A DNA stretch of 64,000 bases from Clostridium sp. KNHs214 (GTDB taxonomy: Bacteria > Bacillota > Clostridia > Clostridiales > Clostridiaceae): the NCBI RefSeq assembly GCF_000744935.1, contig NZ_JQMW01000014.1, positions 62,001 to 126,000 on the forward strand, given 5' to 3'. Both the position numbers and the translations under genes were made by a program. A model generated the notes under the pieces. The model was not told the DNA's origin. It saw only the letters and a program-made list of their open reading frames with translations, and searched no databases. Of the stretch, positions 1-8,300 are shown one piece after another (position 1 is the first letter of the stretch; every line of letters begins with the position of its first letter).

Positions 1-1375
1 GTTCATCTATTTTATCTAATATGGCTTTTTTTAATGCAATAGTTGATTCAACTATTGCTCTTTTATTTTGATCAGTTGTTTCATGAGTTAATAATTCAGG
101 GTAAACACCATAAGTATTAGCCTGAACCTTAGAATAATTGCAAAAGTCTTTAAAGGAACTCATATAAGGCTTTATTCCATAATATTTATTTTTCTTTGCC
201 ATATCTGTATGTGGAAATAATATGAGGGGGGTTATCCAGCGAGGAATTGTTCCGCATTTAATCGTTTTTTCTATATAATCCATATTTTCTTTTAAGCTCT
301 CTTTATTATCCCCTGGAAGTCCTGTCATCCACCAAGTAAGTACTCTAATTCCCATTTTAGAGGTACACTTTAAGCTCTGTAATAATTTGTCCTTACTATA
401 ACTTCTGCCTATAAAATCTGCTGTTTTAGTAGAACCAGTTTCCATCCCATAATCTAAACTAACAATATTAGCTACTTCTTTTAATGCCATTAATGTCTCC
501 TCATAATCAAAAGCTCTAGGCTCAACAAATATATTTAATAAATTTAATTTTATATTTTTAGCTTTTAGGCATGAACAAAACTCTTGAACTTTTTTATCAC
601 CTATTAAGCAGAATGGATCTTGTATGGTAACGTTATTAATACCTTCATCTATAAAGGATTTAACCTGTTTTGCCAAATATTCAGGACTATGCTGAGTAAA
701 CCTCCCTCTTCCTTGAAGAGAATTAGTTTTTGACTCTATACAATAGGAACAATTTCTTATACATTCTCCCCTTACAGTATCCAATGCAGCACAAATTTCT
801 TTAGTATAAGGCCATACATCCTTATAAGAATAAAATGGTAAATTATCTAATTCCTCTATTACTTCTGGTATTAAACCTGTAATTCCATCACTTGAATGAT
901 TGGTCATAATACCTGGTATATCTTTAGGTATGTAACGAATACCTCTTTTTAATTCTTTTAACAGATAATAGATTGTCCTTTCAGATTCTCCTACAGCCAC
1001 TCCATCTATATCCTTACTACTTTCTAAAATTTCCTTAGCAAATAAAGTAGCATGTTGTCCTCCCACAACTATAGTTGTATTTGGAAGCATTTTTCTTAAA
1101 ATGCTAGCTAGTTGCAATGCACCTTCACTGAAATGGAGCCAGTTAAGCCCTATAGATATAAGCTTAGGATTTTCATTTTTTATTCTTTGAAAAATATCTT
1201 CTAAACTGTACCCCATACTTAATGCTCTCGGAATATGAATTACTTCACCTTTAAACCCAAATTGCTTTATATACGCCATGATAGTAAGCATGCCTATTCC
1301 TATTGCACTTTGTGGTAAAACTGGTCTGGAATTATTAAAAGATACCGGCGGCTGAATTATTAATATATCTTTCAT
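1..1375 (-). CDS. B12-binding-type radical SAM protein (3' end outside window)
   Basis: Not closed inside the window: the frame is open from ATG at 1375 to base 1, about 458 codons. The N-terminus (MKDILIIQPPVSF, then GVAVGESERT near residue 125) resembles the cobalamin-binding-like domain that precedes many radical SAM domains. The [4Fe-4S] motif CIRNCSYC lies at about residues 205-212. Enzymes of this architecture do radical methylations or rearrangements on peptides and other substrates; the substrate here is unknown. Its ATG overlaps the stop of the upstream RRE-like gene in an ATGA, so translation is probably coupled. It is the most downstream visible gene of the 7.6 kb peptide cluster, and more genes may follow left of the window. 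Family is clear; function is inferred from context. Confidence 0.85.
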   Translation of the reverse strand, partial: MKDILIIQPPVSFNNSRPVLPQSAIGIGMLTIMAYIKQFGFKGEVIHIPRALSMGYSLEDIFQRIKNENPKLISIGLNWLHFSEGALQLASILRKMLPNTTIVVGGQHATLFAKEILESSKDIDGVAVGESERTIYYLLKELKRGIRYIPKDIPGIMTNHSSDGITGLIPEVIEELDNLPFYSYKDVWPYTKEICAALDTVRGECIRNCSYCIESKTNSLQGRGRFTQHSPEYLAKQVKSFIDEGINNVTIQDPFCLIGDKKVQEFCSCLKAKNIKLNLLNIFVEPRAFDYEETLMALKEVANIVSLDYGMETGSTKTADFIGRSYSKDKLLQSLKCTSKMGIRVLTWWMTGLPGDNKESLKENMDYIEKTIKCGTIPRWITPLILFPHTDMAKKNKYYGIKPYMSSFKDFCNYSKVQANTYGVYPELLTHETTDQNKRAIVESTIALKKAILDKIDE

Positions 1376-1650
1376 ATTAAATTAATCATTCCTTTCTCAT
1401 TTAACCAGCTTATCTGATTTAAAATTTGATTCAAACATTTACTATTTGTTTTATCACCTAAAATTTTTTCACAAGCATTTTTAATTGGAATGCCTTCATC
1501 ATGACTTACCTTTAATAAATTCAAAAGTTCATAAGACATCTTTACTTCACTAATAAAAGGGGACATTTTTATTAAATAATGCTTCCCATAAAACCCTTCA
1601 ACAAAATAAAGATTTAAATTATTTTCTACCATTTTATCCATTACATCCAA
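1372..1650 (-). CDS. Small PqqD/RRE-like protein
   Basis: A 92-residue protein starting with TTG, placed eight bases after AAAGGGG; an in-frame ATG two codons later (VMDKM) is an alternative start. The beta-rich N-terminus (LNLYFVEGFYGKHYLIKM) followed by helical segments and a final winged-helix-like stretch (ISWLNEKGMINLI) looks like a PqqD-type RiPP recognition element. Such proteins hold the leader of a precursor peptide and present it to a radical SAM maturase. No enzymatic motif is seen. It lies between two B12-type radical SAM genes and shares an ATGA overlap with the next one. The RRE call is structural guesswork from length, pattern and neighbours; a profile search would decide it. 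Confidence 0.5.
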   Translation of the reverse strand: MDVMDKMVENNLNLYFVEGFYGKHYLIKMSPFISEVKMSYELLNLLKVSHDEGIPIKNACEKILGDKTNSKCLNQILNQISWLNEKGMINLI

Positions 1651-1723
1651 AATTCTTACCCCTTTCTATATTTTTTCATTTTACTACCCATAGTTTTTAT
1701 TGAATATTCTATACACAATAAAA

Positions 1724-3088
1724 TTAGCAAAAAGTATACAAATCTTTAATCATCATATATTTATCCATAAAATTATCAGTATGGTAATAATAGAATTGAG
1801 TAAATATATCACTGTGATTTATAACTAATTTTAAAACTTCTTTTTCATCTTCTAGTTCGTCCTCCTTAAAAGGTAGAATTTTATAAAAAGTATCTAAATT
1901 AGGATTAAACTTAATCAAATGCTTGTATTCCTTATATAATGGAGACGTAGGATATGGCCATAGCTCACTTATACCTATGTCTATCTTGTTTTTAAGATAA
2001 TTATATAAATAAATAGTTTTATATAAATCCTCGCAACTTTCAAAAGGGAATCCCCAAATTAAATGACCTTTTACATTCATATATTTCACTGAAGTTTCTA
2101 TAGCCCTTATCATTAAGTCTATATTTATTTTCTTATCAATTTTCTTTAAGACATCTTCTGATCCAGATTCCAGGCCATAAAATATGCCACCACATCCACA
2201 ATCTGCCATAGACTCAATAAGCTCTTCGTTTACTAAATTTACTCTTCCAAAGCAACTCCACTGGAAATTAAGCTTTTCTTTCTTTATTCGTTTGCAAAAT
2301 TCTATTACTCGTTTATTACTCATAGTAAAAGTATCATCCCATATTCTAATTTGTTTTACTCCCATATCCTTAACCAATATATTCAGTTCTTTAAATACAT
2401 TATCTAGACTTCGTTGAAAGTATTTTTCCCCCCACAAGCCATGAATATCGCAAAATTTGCATTTAAAAGCACATCCTCTACCTGTAATCAATCCAAATTC
2501 TTTGTATTTTGTTTTATCAATAATGTGATATGCAGGAAAATCTATTAAATCTAATTCCTTGTTCCTCTCTCTTTCAGAATTAATTAATACATTTGAATTT
2601 AAATCTCTAAAAACTATACCCTCAACCTTTCTTAAAGCTTCATATCTACTATACGCTTCCTTTACTTGCAAAACATTAAGAAGCTCTATTATTGTAAATT
2701 CTCCTTCGCCTTTTACAATAATATCTATATCTTCAAACTCCCTCATAAGTTTATCAGCAACTCCTGTAGGTCCTACGCCTCCTAATATAATTAATTTTTC
2801 TGGATCTTCCTCCTTGATTTTCCTTATAGCTAAAATAACTAATGGAAGCATGTATGCCATACAACAAATTAATATTATTTTTGTAGAACCTTCCGCAAAT
2901 TTTACTATACTGTCGACTTTTAGCTTATTATAAAATTTACTTATTTGATAATCTCTATAATCAACTTCATAACCCTCATTCTCTAAAGCTGATATTATAT
3001 ATAAAGCACCTAAATTAGCCGTAGTTTCTTGCTCGCTTTCTCTAGTAATGGGATTATTTAAATCCAGATAAGTTATCTTATTCCCCAT
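1724..3088 (-). CDS. B12-binding-type radical SAM protein
   Basis: 454 residues with a good ribosome site (AAGGGGAG, seven bases before ATG). Residues 1-185 look like a cobalamin-binding-type Rossmann domain (LILGGVGPTGVADKLM near 98-114, IVKGEGE near 124-130). The radical SAM core starts at about 200 with CAFKCKFC at 206-213, then GIFYGLESGSED and a WGFPFESCEDL stretch typical of the B12-type (class B) families. Known relatives methylate unactivated carbons or make C-C bonds in antibiotics and RiPPs. It sits 12 bases downstream of the SPASM-type maturase gene. A second, distinct B12-type enzyme in the same operon suggests two separate modifications. The substrate is unknown. Confidence 0.85.
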   Translation of the reverse strand: MGNKITYLDLNNPITRESEQETTANLGALYIISALENEGYEVDYRDYQISKFYNKLKVDSIVKFAEGSTKIILICCMAYMLPLVILAIRKIKEEDPEKLIILGGVGPTGVADKLMREFEDIDIIVKGEGEFTIIELLNVLQVKEAYSRYEALRKVEGIVFRDLNSNVLINSERERNKELDLIDFPAYHIIDKTKYKEFGLITGRGCAFKCKFCDIHGLWGEKYFQRSLDNVFKELNILVKDMGVKQIRIWDDTFTMSNKRVIEFCKRIKKEKLNFQWSCFGRVNLVNEELIESMADCGCGGIFYGLESGSEDVLKKIDKKINIDLMIRAIETSVKYMNVKGHLIWGFPFESCEDLYKTIYLYNYLKNKIDIGISELWPYPTSPLYKEYKHLIKFNPNLDTFYKILPFKEDELEDEKEVLKLVINHSDIFTQFYYYHTDNFMDKYMMIKDLYTFC

Positions 3089-3100
3089 AATATTCTCCCC

Positions 3101-4462
3101 TTAACTATTAGCATACTTTGCTTTCAGTATCTCTCTTGTCAAATTCCTATAAATATCACATAAGAACGGATCCATAGTTAATATATTTCCATATTTTTTT
3201 TCAAGCATTCCTAAACAAGCACCAGAACAAAATCCTTCAATACTACACCCTTCACAACTAGGAGAATTTCTAAATGCTCGCATTCCATAGTCATGATATT
3301 GTTTGGAACTTAAAGCTCCTTCAATATCCTCTATATTTCCATAGATTTTTGAACTTGATTTACATGGAAATATATCTCCATTAGGTTCAATACTTAGTCT
3401 TCTTCCTATAGCTGGACAACATTTAAATCCCTCTATATTCCTTGAACTAACTCTTTCTATTTGATCTATTATAGAGCCCCAATACCCTCCAACATATATT
3501 CCTAACTTTCTAGCATAAACATAGTACTGTACTAATTTATTAACAATCTCTTCTGCTGAATGCTGTTTCTCAAAGTCTAAATCAAAAGATAATATAACAT
3601 CATTACCCTGTACATTATTATCTTTTGCATAATCCAATAGGCTTGTACTAAACTTATCAAAAGTATCCTTAGATAGAACTGTTAAAAAATAAGTTAAAAC
3701 TTCTTTATTTTTTAGAATTTTTAAATTTCTATCAAATTGTTCAAAGCTAACTCCTGAATTACCATCAGCACGATAAGCCGAAGTATTAGAAATATAGTCT
3801 ATACTTAAATTTACAAGTACCTTATACTTTGAAAACATTTCTGCAACTTCTTCATTAATTAAAATTCCATTTGTATCAATGCTATATCCAATATTAATAT
3901 CGTATTTTTCACCTCTTCCAAAATGTTGCAGAACATTTTTTATAACCTCCATATTTGTTAATGGCTCTCCACCAAAGAAATTTATACTTATATAATCTCG
4001 TCCATTTTTCTTAGCTAAATCCACTACCTTTTCTATACTTTTTTTTGCCATATCAAAATCCATTTTCTTAGACCAATCTCTAATGGAATTATCAAACTTT
4101 TTTTCAAAACAATATTTACAGTTCATATTACATTTATTGCTGACGGAGAGCTGGATATCACTGACAAATTCACCTTTCCTAAGTTTTTCATCCCTTTTTT
4201 CTAATTTAGTTTTAATAATTGAAAATTCATCCTCTCCTTTGTTAACCAAAAAACGTTTACTTTTCAAATACTTTATTGTACTATTAAATTTTTGTTCAGA
4301 ATCTTTATTCAATAATTCTATCTTATCTATTAAATTAACAACATCATTATTAACCTTAACCAAATTTCCATGTAATGAGTGATATATTAAAGAAAAGCTA
4401 TTATCTAGCTTAATAACTTTTAAATACTTACTTTTGATTAATTCATTATTCATAAATATCAT
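3101..4462 (-). CDS. Radical SAM/SPASM peptide maturase
   Basis: 453 residues. An N-terminal region of about 100 residues (short beta strands plus YLKSKRFLVNKGED) resembles a built-in RRE/PqqD fold. The radical SAM motif CNMNCKYC is at 111-118, followed by INFFGGEPL. The C-terminal SPASM-type cysteines appear as FKCCPAIGRRLSIEPNGDIF-PC and CEGCSIEGFCSGAC, which should hold auxiliary Fe-S clusters. Enzymes of this type form thioether or C-C crosslinks in precursor peptides. The immediate upstream ribosome site is poor: the strong GGAGGTGA at 4513-4520 instead serves a tiny overlapping frame, so its translation may depend on coupling. It lies between the glycosyltransferase-like gene and a B12 radical SAM gene. 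Confidence 0.85.
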   Translation of the reverse strand: MIFMNNELIKSKYLKVIKLDNSFSLIYHSLHGNLVKVNNDVVNLIDKIELLNKDSEQKFNSTIKYLKSKRFLVNKGEDEFSIIKTKLEKRDEKLRKGEFVSDIQLSVSNKCNMNCKYCFEKKFDNSIRDWSKKMDFDMAKKSIEKVVDLAKKNGRDYISINFFGGEPLTNMEVIKNVLQHFGRGEKYDINIGYSIDTNGILINEEVAEMFSKYKVLVNLSIDYISNTSAYRADGNSGVSFEQFDRNLKILKNKEVLTYFLTVLSKDTFDKFSTSLLDYAKDNNVQGNDVILSFDLDFEKQHSAEEIVNKLVQYYVYARKLGIYVGGYWGSIIDQIERVSSRNIEGFKCCPAIGRRLSIEPNGDIFPCKSSSKIYGNIEDIEGALSSKQYHDYGMRAFRNSPSCEGCSIEGFCSGACLGMLEKKYGNILTMDPFLCDIYRNLTREILKAKYANS

Positions 4463-4502
4463 ATTGATAAAAACTAACTTTTAACCTAAGAAAGTCTATC
4501 AA
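4446..4502 (-). other. Possible tiny coupling ORF before the SPASM maturase
   Basis: A strong site GGAGGTGA is followed nine bases later by TTG and 18 codons (MIDFLRLKVSFYQYDIYE) whose stop lies just past the maturase start at 4462, in another frame. It may be a translational-coupling leader, or the trace of a small frame change. Evidence is only the ribosome site and the overlap. Confidence 0.25.
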
Positions 4503-4529
4503 TATTTGTTTCACCTCCATATTCTAAAT

Positions 4530-6284
4530 TTATATTTTTTTCTGCGGAAGCCTTCCTTGTAATTTTAATCTATAACAAGCGTCCATAATGTTATCCCATT
4601 CTAAAAGTAAATCGGAATATAATATTAAAGTTATACGCATTAGTTCCCATTCTTGGCTAGCCATAAACTTATTAAAATCTATAAAGCATTCACTTATTTG
4701 AAATAAATTTTTGTCTTCGTGAATATCGTTATAAACACTACTGATTAAATCTTTTTTTTCATACCAAAGCTTCTTTAAACCAATATTCAAACCTAACAAA
4801 TTATTTGTAAAATCATATTGATTATTACCACATATATTCTTGATGCTACTAGAGAATATTAATTTCCGTATGTTAGTATTTAAATATTCCTTTGGTAATT
4901 TAATTTTTATTCTTCTCAAAATTTTATATAAAATATAAGATAATACAATATCACCATAAAAGTTTTTATAAAAAGCTTCTAGCTGATTTGTACTCTTTTT
5001 CTTATTATGTAGAAGACCTACATTTATACAGCTAGATAAAGTATATGGATCTAAATAGTTCAAAAGATACCCATAATGTATATCTTCATTACGATATATA
5101 GGCATAAAAGGACAATGGCTCTTTCTGTTATCTATGCCTGTTAGTGTTGTAGTTAATAAAAATGGACTAGAATAAATAGTATCTTCTTCTACACTTTCAA
5201 AAATAGTTTTATTTGAAGTTCCTAATAAATATTCCTTATTTTTATTATATAAATAATCATATAATGCATCATCAGCAGTTTGATCAGGCCATCCAAGTGT
5301 AGGATTAAAAGTAAAATGTACTTTTGAGTTTTCATAAAAAACATAATTATTGGGGAAAATATCATTATTTGGTGTAATCATATCAAAAGTAATATCTTTA
5401 ATTTTTTTATTGTATAGTATTTCCTTTAAAGACTTTCCAATATATTTTTCATGCTCACCTAATATATCCAAATTATCCATATGTGTAATTTGCTTCAAAT
5501 CTTCTTTTTGTATATATTGTTTACTAATACTTCCTCTTCCTGTTGAAAAGCATACACCTGAATTTATATTATTTTCAAAACCCAAGCAGCAGCTATCATC
5601 ATCTGCCATAAGAAAGCAATCTCCAATTGTATATGCTAATATACAATTTCTATTAGCTCCTGACATAAAAAGCTTATGAGATTCAAATAAATTATTAGGC
5701 ATAAATGCAAAATCTATTAGCCTTCTCTCTACTCCACATTCTCTAGCTATAATATCTATAAATTTTTTCTTCTCTTCCAAACCTATATAGAAAATATTGA
5801 TTTGGATATTATTTGTTAATTGTTTTAAAGCCTTATAATTTTCTCTGCTTTTATCTAATGGAGTATCATCGAAAACATAATAGTCAATATAATGAGAATT
5901 TTTCTGGAAATTATTAGAATAACTTTCTATACATTTATATAACTCCTTTGGTCTTAAATAGGTTGGTATATTAAAACTTTTTATCTTACTAAAATCTTTT
6001 GATTTATAATCTTTACCCTGAAGAGAATATACTATATTAGTTTCTAAAAAACCTAGCTTCAAAAGCTTTGATAGTAATATTTCGCCTATATCATATTCTA
6101 TTTTAAAGTTAATATTTAGATACTCTAATAGCTCTTCTTCTTTCATAGCTTTTGAAGTCTTCCTCAGTATTTGAAAAATACTATCGTTAGCTTTAATCTT
6201 TTTATTATATCTACCACCTGTTACTATTAAATCTTCATTATAAAAACATATCTTAGTAGAAAAATTTCTAATATAATACTTCAC
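4530..6284 (-). CDS. Large glycosyltransferase-like protein of the peptide cluster
   Basis: 584 residues, GTG start six bases after GAGGTGA. Residues 1-90 look like a PqqD-type domain (an ILRKTSKAMKEEELLEYL helix, then LLSKLLKLGFLE). From about 130 there is a nucleotide-sugar-transferase-like pattern: HYIDYYVFDDT (FDD at 138-140) and, after GANRNCILAYTIG, an LMADDDS motif at about 226-231 that looks like the metal-binding DxD of GT-A enzymes. The rest (240-584) is unassigned. If correct, it would add sugar to the modified peptide, with the N-terminal domain grasping the leader. I do not recognise a named family, so glycosyl transfer is inferred from the DDD context and fold-like order only. 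It is flanked by radical SAM genes in the same direction. Confidence 0.5.
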   Translation of the reverse strand: MKYYIRNFSTKICFYNEDLIVTGGRYNKKIKANDSIFQILRKTSKAMKEEELLEYLNINFKIEYDIGEILLSKLLKLGFLETNIVYSLQGKDYKSKDFSKIKSFNIPTYLRPKELYKCIESYSNNFQKNSHYIDYYVFDDTPLDKSRENYKALKQLTNNIQINIFYIGLEEKKKFIDIIARECGVERRLIDFAFMPNNLFESHKLFMSGANRNCILAYTIGDCFLMADDDSCCLGFENNINSGVCFSTGRGSISKQYIQKEDLKQITHMDNLDILGEHEKYIGKSLKEILYNKKIKDITFDMITPNNDIFPNNYVFYENSKVHFTFNPTLGWPDQTADDALYDYLYNKNKEYLLGTSNKTIFESVEEDTIYSSPFLLTTTLTGIDNRKSHCPFMPIYRNEDIHYGYLLNYLDPYTLSSCINVGLLHNKKKSTNQLEAFYKNFYGDIVLSYILYKILRRIKIKLPKEYLNTNIRKLIFSSSIKNICGNNQYDFTNNLLGLNIGLKKLWYEKKDLISSVYNDIHEDKNLFQISECFIDFNKFMASQEWELMRITLILYSDLLLEWDNIMDACYRLKLQGRLPQKKI

Positions 6285-6330
6285 TATATATCACCTCATA
6301 TAACAACATTTCAAAAGTGATAAACTATTA

Positions 6331-7434
6331 TTATTTAGATTGTAATGATAAAATTTTAAATTCCTTCAACATTGAAATTATTTTTTCATTATTAAAAAGC
6401 GGAATATTTTTAATATCTTCAATAGATATTCTATTGCTAAAATACAAATTTACAATGTCCCAATTAATAAAACACTTACTACACGGTATCATTCTATGAT
6501 CATGCTTTAATATGGTTTTATAAAATTCTTTCTTTTGTTGATTTTTGACTATTTCTTCAGAAGAATTCCTTAAAATATTTCCTATATCTACTATGCCGTT
6601 ACATAAACAAGCCTTAACATCACCATTATCACTTAAATAAAAGCTATAATAAGGTAACCAACAGGGTATCTGTCTGCTACCAGTTTTTAAATAATCAATT
6701 AAGTACTGATAATATACCTTAGGTTGCAACTTTAAATTAAAATTATCATATTCTTTAATCAACTTTTCTAATGAAATTAGTTGTTCTTCCTTTGGTTTTA
6801 ATTTATTGCTTCCAAAAACCGGCCATAACTGAATGCTTGTACCAGCTTTTTTATTCTCTAAAAACTTAAAAAAATTTTCTAATTCTTCAATATTGTATTT
6901 AGTTATCACTGTATAAATATCAAAGGGAATTTCTCCACTTATAAGATAATCCAAATTCCTCAATATTTTATTTAATTTATCCTTATCATTAATTGTTCTA
7001 CTATAATTAGACCTAACCATATTTCCATCAAGTGACAAAGTGATATGTATATTTTTAAGTTCTTTCAATTTAATAATATTATCTTTATCTAAATTTATAC
7101 CATTTGTTATTAATTGAACCTTAGAGAACATTCCATCAATTTTTTTTAATAAATCAAAGATATTATCAAACAAAAAAGTCTCCGAACCTGAAAATGTTAG
7201 AAGTCCTACATCATATTTCTCAGCTAACTTTTTTAATACTTCATATGCCCTAATAAATAGATGTTCAATTTTCGCATAGAATTTATACTCTTCATTTTTA
7301 CACTTTCGAATTAATAAATTATTTTTTTCTATTTTATAATCATAATGTTTTATACAATATTGACATTGCATGTTGCATATAAAATGCCATGTATTAAAAT
7401 CCACTTGGAGTAATTTTTTTCTCAAAATAATCAT
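6331..7434 (-). CDS. Radical SAM protein adjacent to precursor peptide
   Basis: 367 residues with the radical SAM motif CNMQCQYC at 20-27, unusually close to the N-terminus, so there is no RRE in front. GLLTFSGSETFLFDN takes the place of the usual GGEP stretch. A short C-terminal cysteine set (CWLPYY, VKACLCNG, CSKC) suggests an auxiliary Fe-S cluster of SPASM or twitch type. ATG directly abuts TAAGGA; a TTG three codons later (at L4) has better spacing and may be the real start. It is the first enzyme gene after the candidate precursor and so the likeliest first modifier. The reaction type cannot be read from the sequence. Confidence 0.8.
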   Translation of the reverse strand: MIILRKKLLQVDFNTWHFICNMQCQYCIKHYDYKIEKNNLLIRKCKNEEYKFYAKIEHLFIRAYEVLKKLAEKYDVGLLTFSGSETFLFDNIFDLLKKIDGMFSKVQLITNGINLDKDNIIKLKELKNIHITLSLDGNMVRSNYSRTINDKDKLNKILRNLDYLISGEIPFDIYTVITKYNIEELENFFKFLENKKAGTSIQLWPVFGSNKLKPKEEQLISLEKLIKEYDNFNLKLQPKVYYQYLIDYLKTGSRQIPCWLPYYSFYLSDNGDVKACLCNGIVDIGNILRNSSEEIVKNQQKKEFYKTILKHDHRMIPCSKCFINWDIVNLYFSNRISIEDIKNIPLFNNEKIISMLKEFKILSLQSK

Positions 7435-7459
7435 TCCTTATTTTATTATTAAAAAATTT

Positions 7460-7702
7460 ATCTGGCAGACTATAACTTAAATTTAAACTAGTTTAATTAA
7501 TTATTAAGCATTGCATAAACATCCCAGTTTCTTGGGGCTATTTTATCCTCCAATTCTATAATTTCTAAATTAATATCATTTTCAATTTCTATCTCAGGCT
7601 TTGTATTAATATCCTTTTTATCAGTATTCACTATTTAAAACCTCCTCTGTAATCTTTAATTTTATTTAAAATACCACTAATAAAGTTTATAATCTGCCAG
7701 AT
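7460..7702. repeat. Inverted repeat flanking the precursor gene
   Basis: Arm 7460-7475 reads ATCTGGCAGACTATAA; the reverse complement of 7687-7702 reads ATCTGGCAGATTATAA, a 15/16 match. The arms enclose the 44-aa peptide gene and its ribosome site. They may be transposon-like ends, an operator pair or a long-range RNA stem. I saw no other copy in the window. Confidence 0.6.
7497..7631 (-). CDS. Candidate RiPP precursor peptide (GTG start, 44 aa)
   Basis: A GTG start nine bases after a perfect AGAGGAGG gives 44 residues. The first half is acidic and leader-like (EIEIENDINLEIIELED, charged and helical). The last 14 residues form a distinct core, IAPRNWDVYAMLNN, with one Trp and one Tyr and no Cys, Ser or Thr. 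It is the first gene of the minus-strand cluster and is followed at once by four radical SAM enzymes and the glycosyltransferase-like gene. Absence of Cys argues against sactipeptide or lanthipeptide chemistry and favours aromatic C-C or C-N crosslinks, epimerisation or methylation. Precursor status is inferred from position, size, ribosome site and leader/core character. Confidence 0.65.
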   Translation of the reverse strand: MNTDKKDINTKPEIEIENDINLEIIELEDKIAPRNWDVYAMLNN

Positions 7703-8225
7703 ATGTATAATGAATAAAAATCGCATATTTTTACAATCTTTATTCTATTAATTATTGATATTCCTTTAATTCTATGTCTCATAAATAATGTTTTTATACT
7801 TATGCAATTATATTTTATAACATGTTTGTGTAATTTTAACATATATTTTTTCCAAAAACAACCTTTTTAGTAATTAACATTTTTGTGCTTTTCAAAATAA
7901 TAGATACAAATTTTCTATCATTGTTATATAGTAAAAATAAAATTTATTATCAAATCTTTTGGACTTTAAATAAGAAATTTGTAATTTATATATAGTTTTT
8001 CATGAGCATATTGTATCGATACGCTTAACTCTGTAATAAATCTTGTGAATAATTTAATTATAAAAATTCAAAATAATCACATACTATAATTAACAAAATT
8101 TTAAGTTAAACTTTATATAGCACTGATAGTACTGGTATTCATTATATCATTTACTTTTTTTACAATTTCACACTTCCATAAAATATGAAATTATAAATTA
8201 TGTTTAAAACACTTTTTTTGTAAAG
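7703..8225. other. AT-rich intergenic stretch, no gene seen
   Basis: About 520 bases between the divergent peptide cluster and the FTP-domain gene. No open frame with a ribosome site was found on either strand. It should hold the promoter of the peptide cluster on the minus strand; I could not pick a convincing -35/-10 pair. Confidence 0.5.
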
Positions 8226-8254
8226 TTGATAAAAAAATATCAGTATGTTATACT
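8226..8254 (+). promoter_or_regulatory. Sigma-A-like promoter of the FTP/PepSY gene
   Basis: TTGATA at 8226-8231 and TATACT at 8249-8254 with exactly 17 bases between, about 45 bases before the ATG at 8301, which has its own AAGGGGGA ribosome site. Confidence 0.7.
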
Positions 8255-8300
8255 TGCTTTGGGTCAAATGTAAATATTTAATATTAAGGGGGAATTTTTA

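Noticed and set aside
7703-7760. Promoter for the left peptide cluster (TTGTAA and TATACA on the minus strand)
   Set aside because: The spacer is 21 bases, too long for a normal sigma-A promoter; not reported as a feature.
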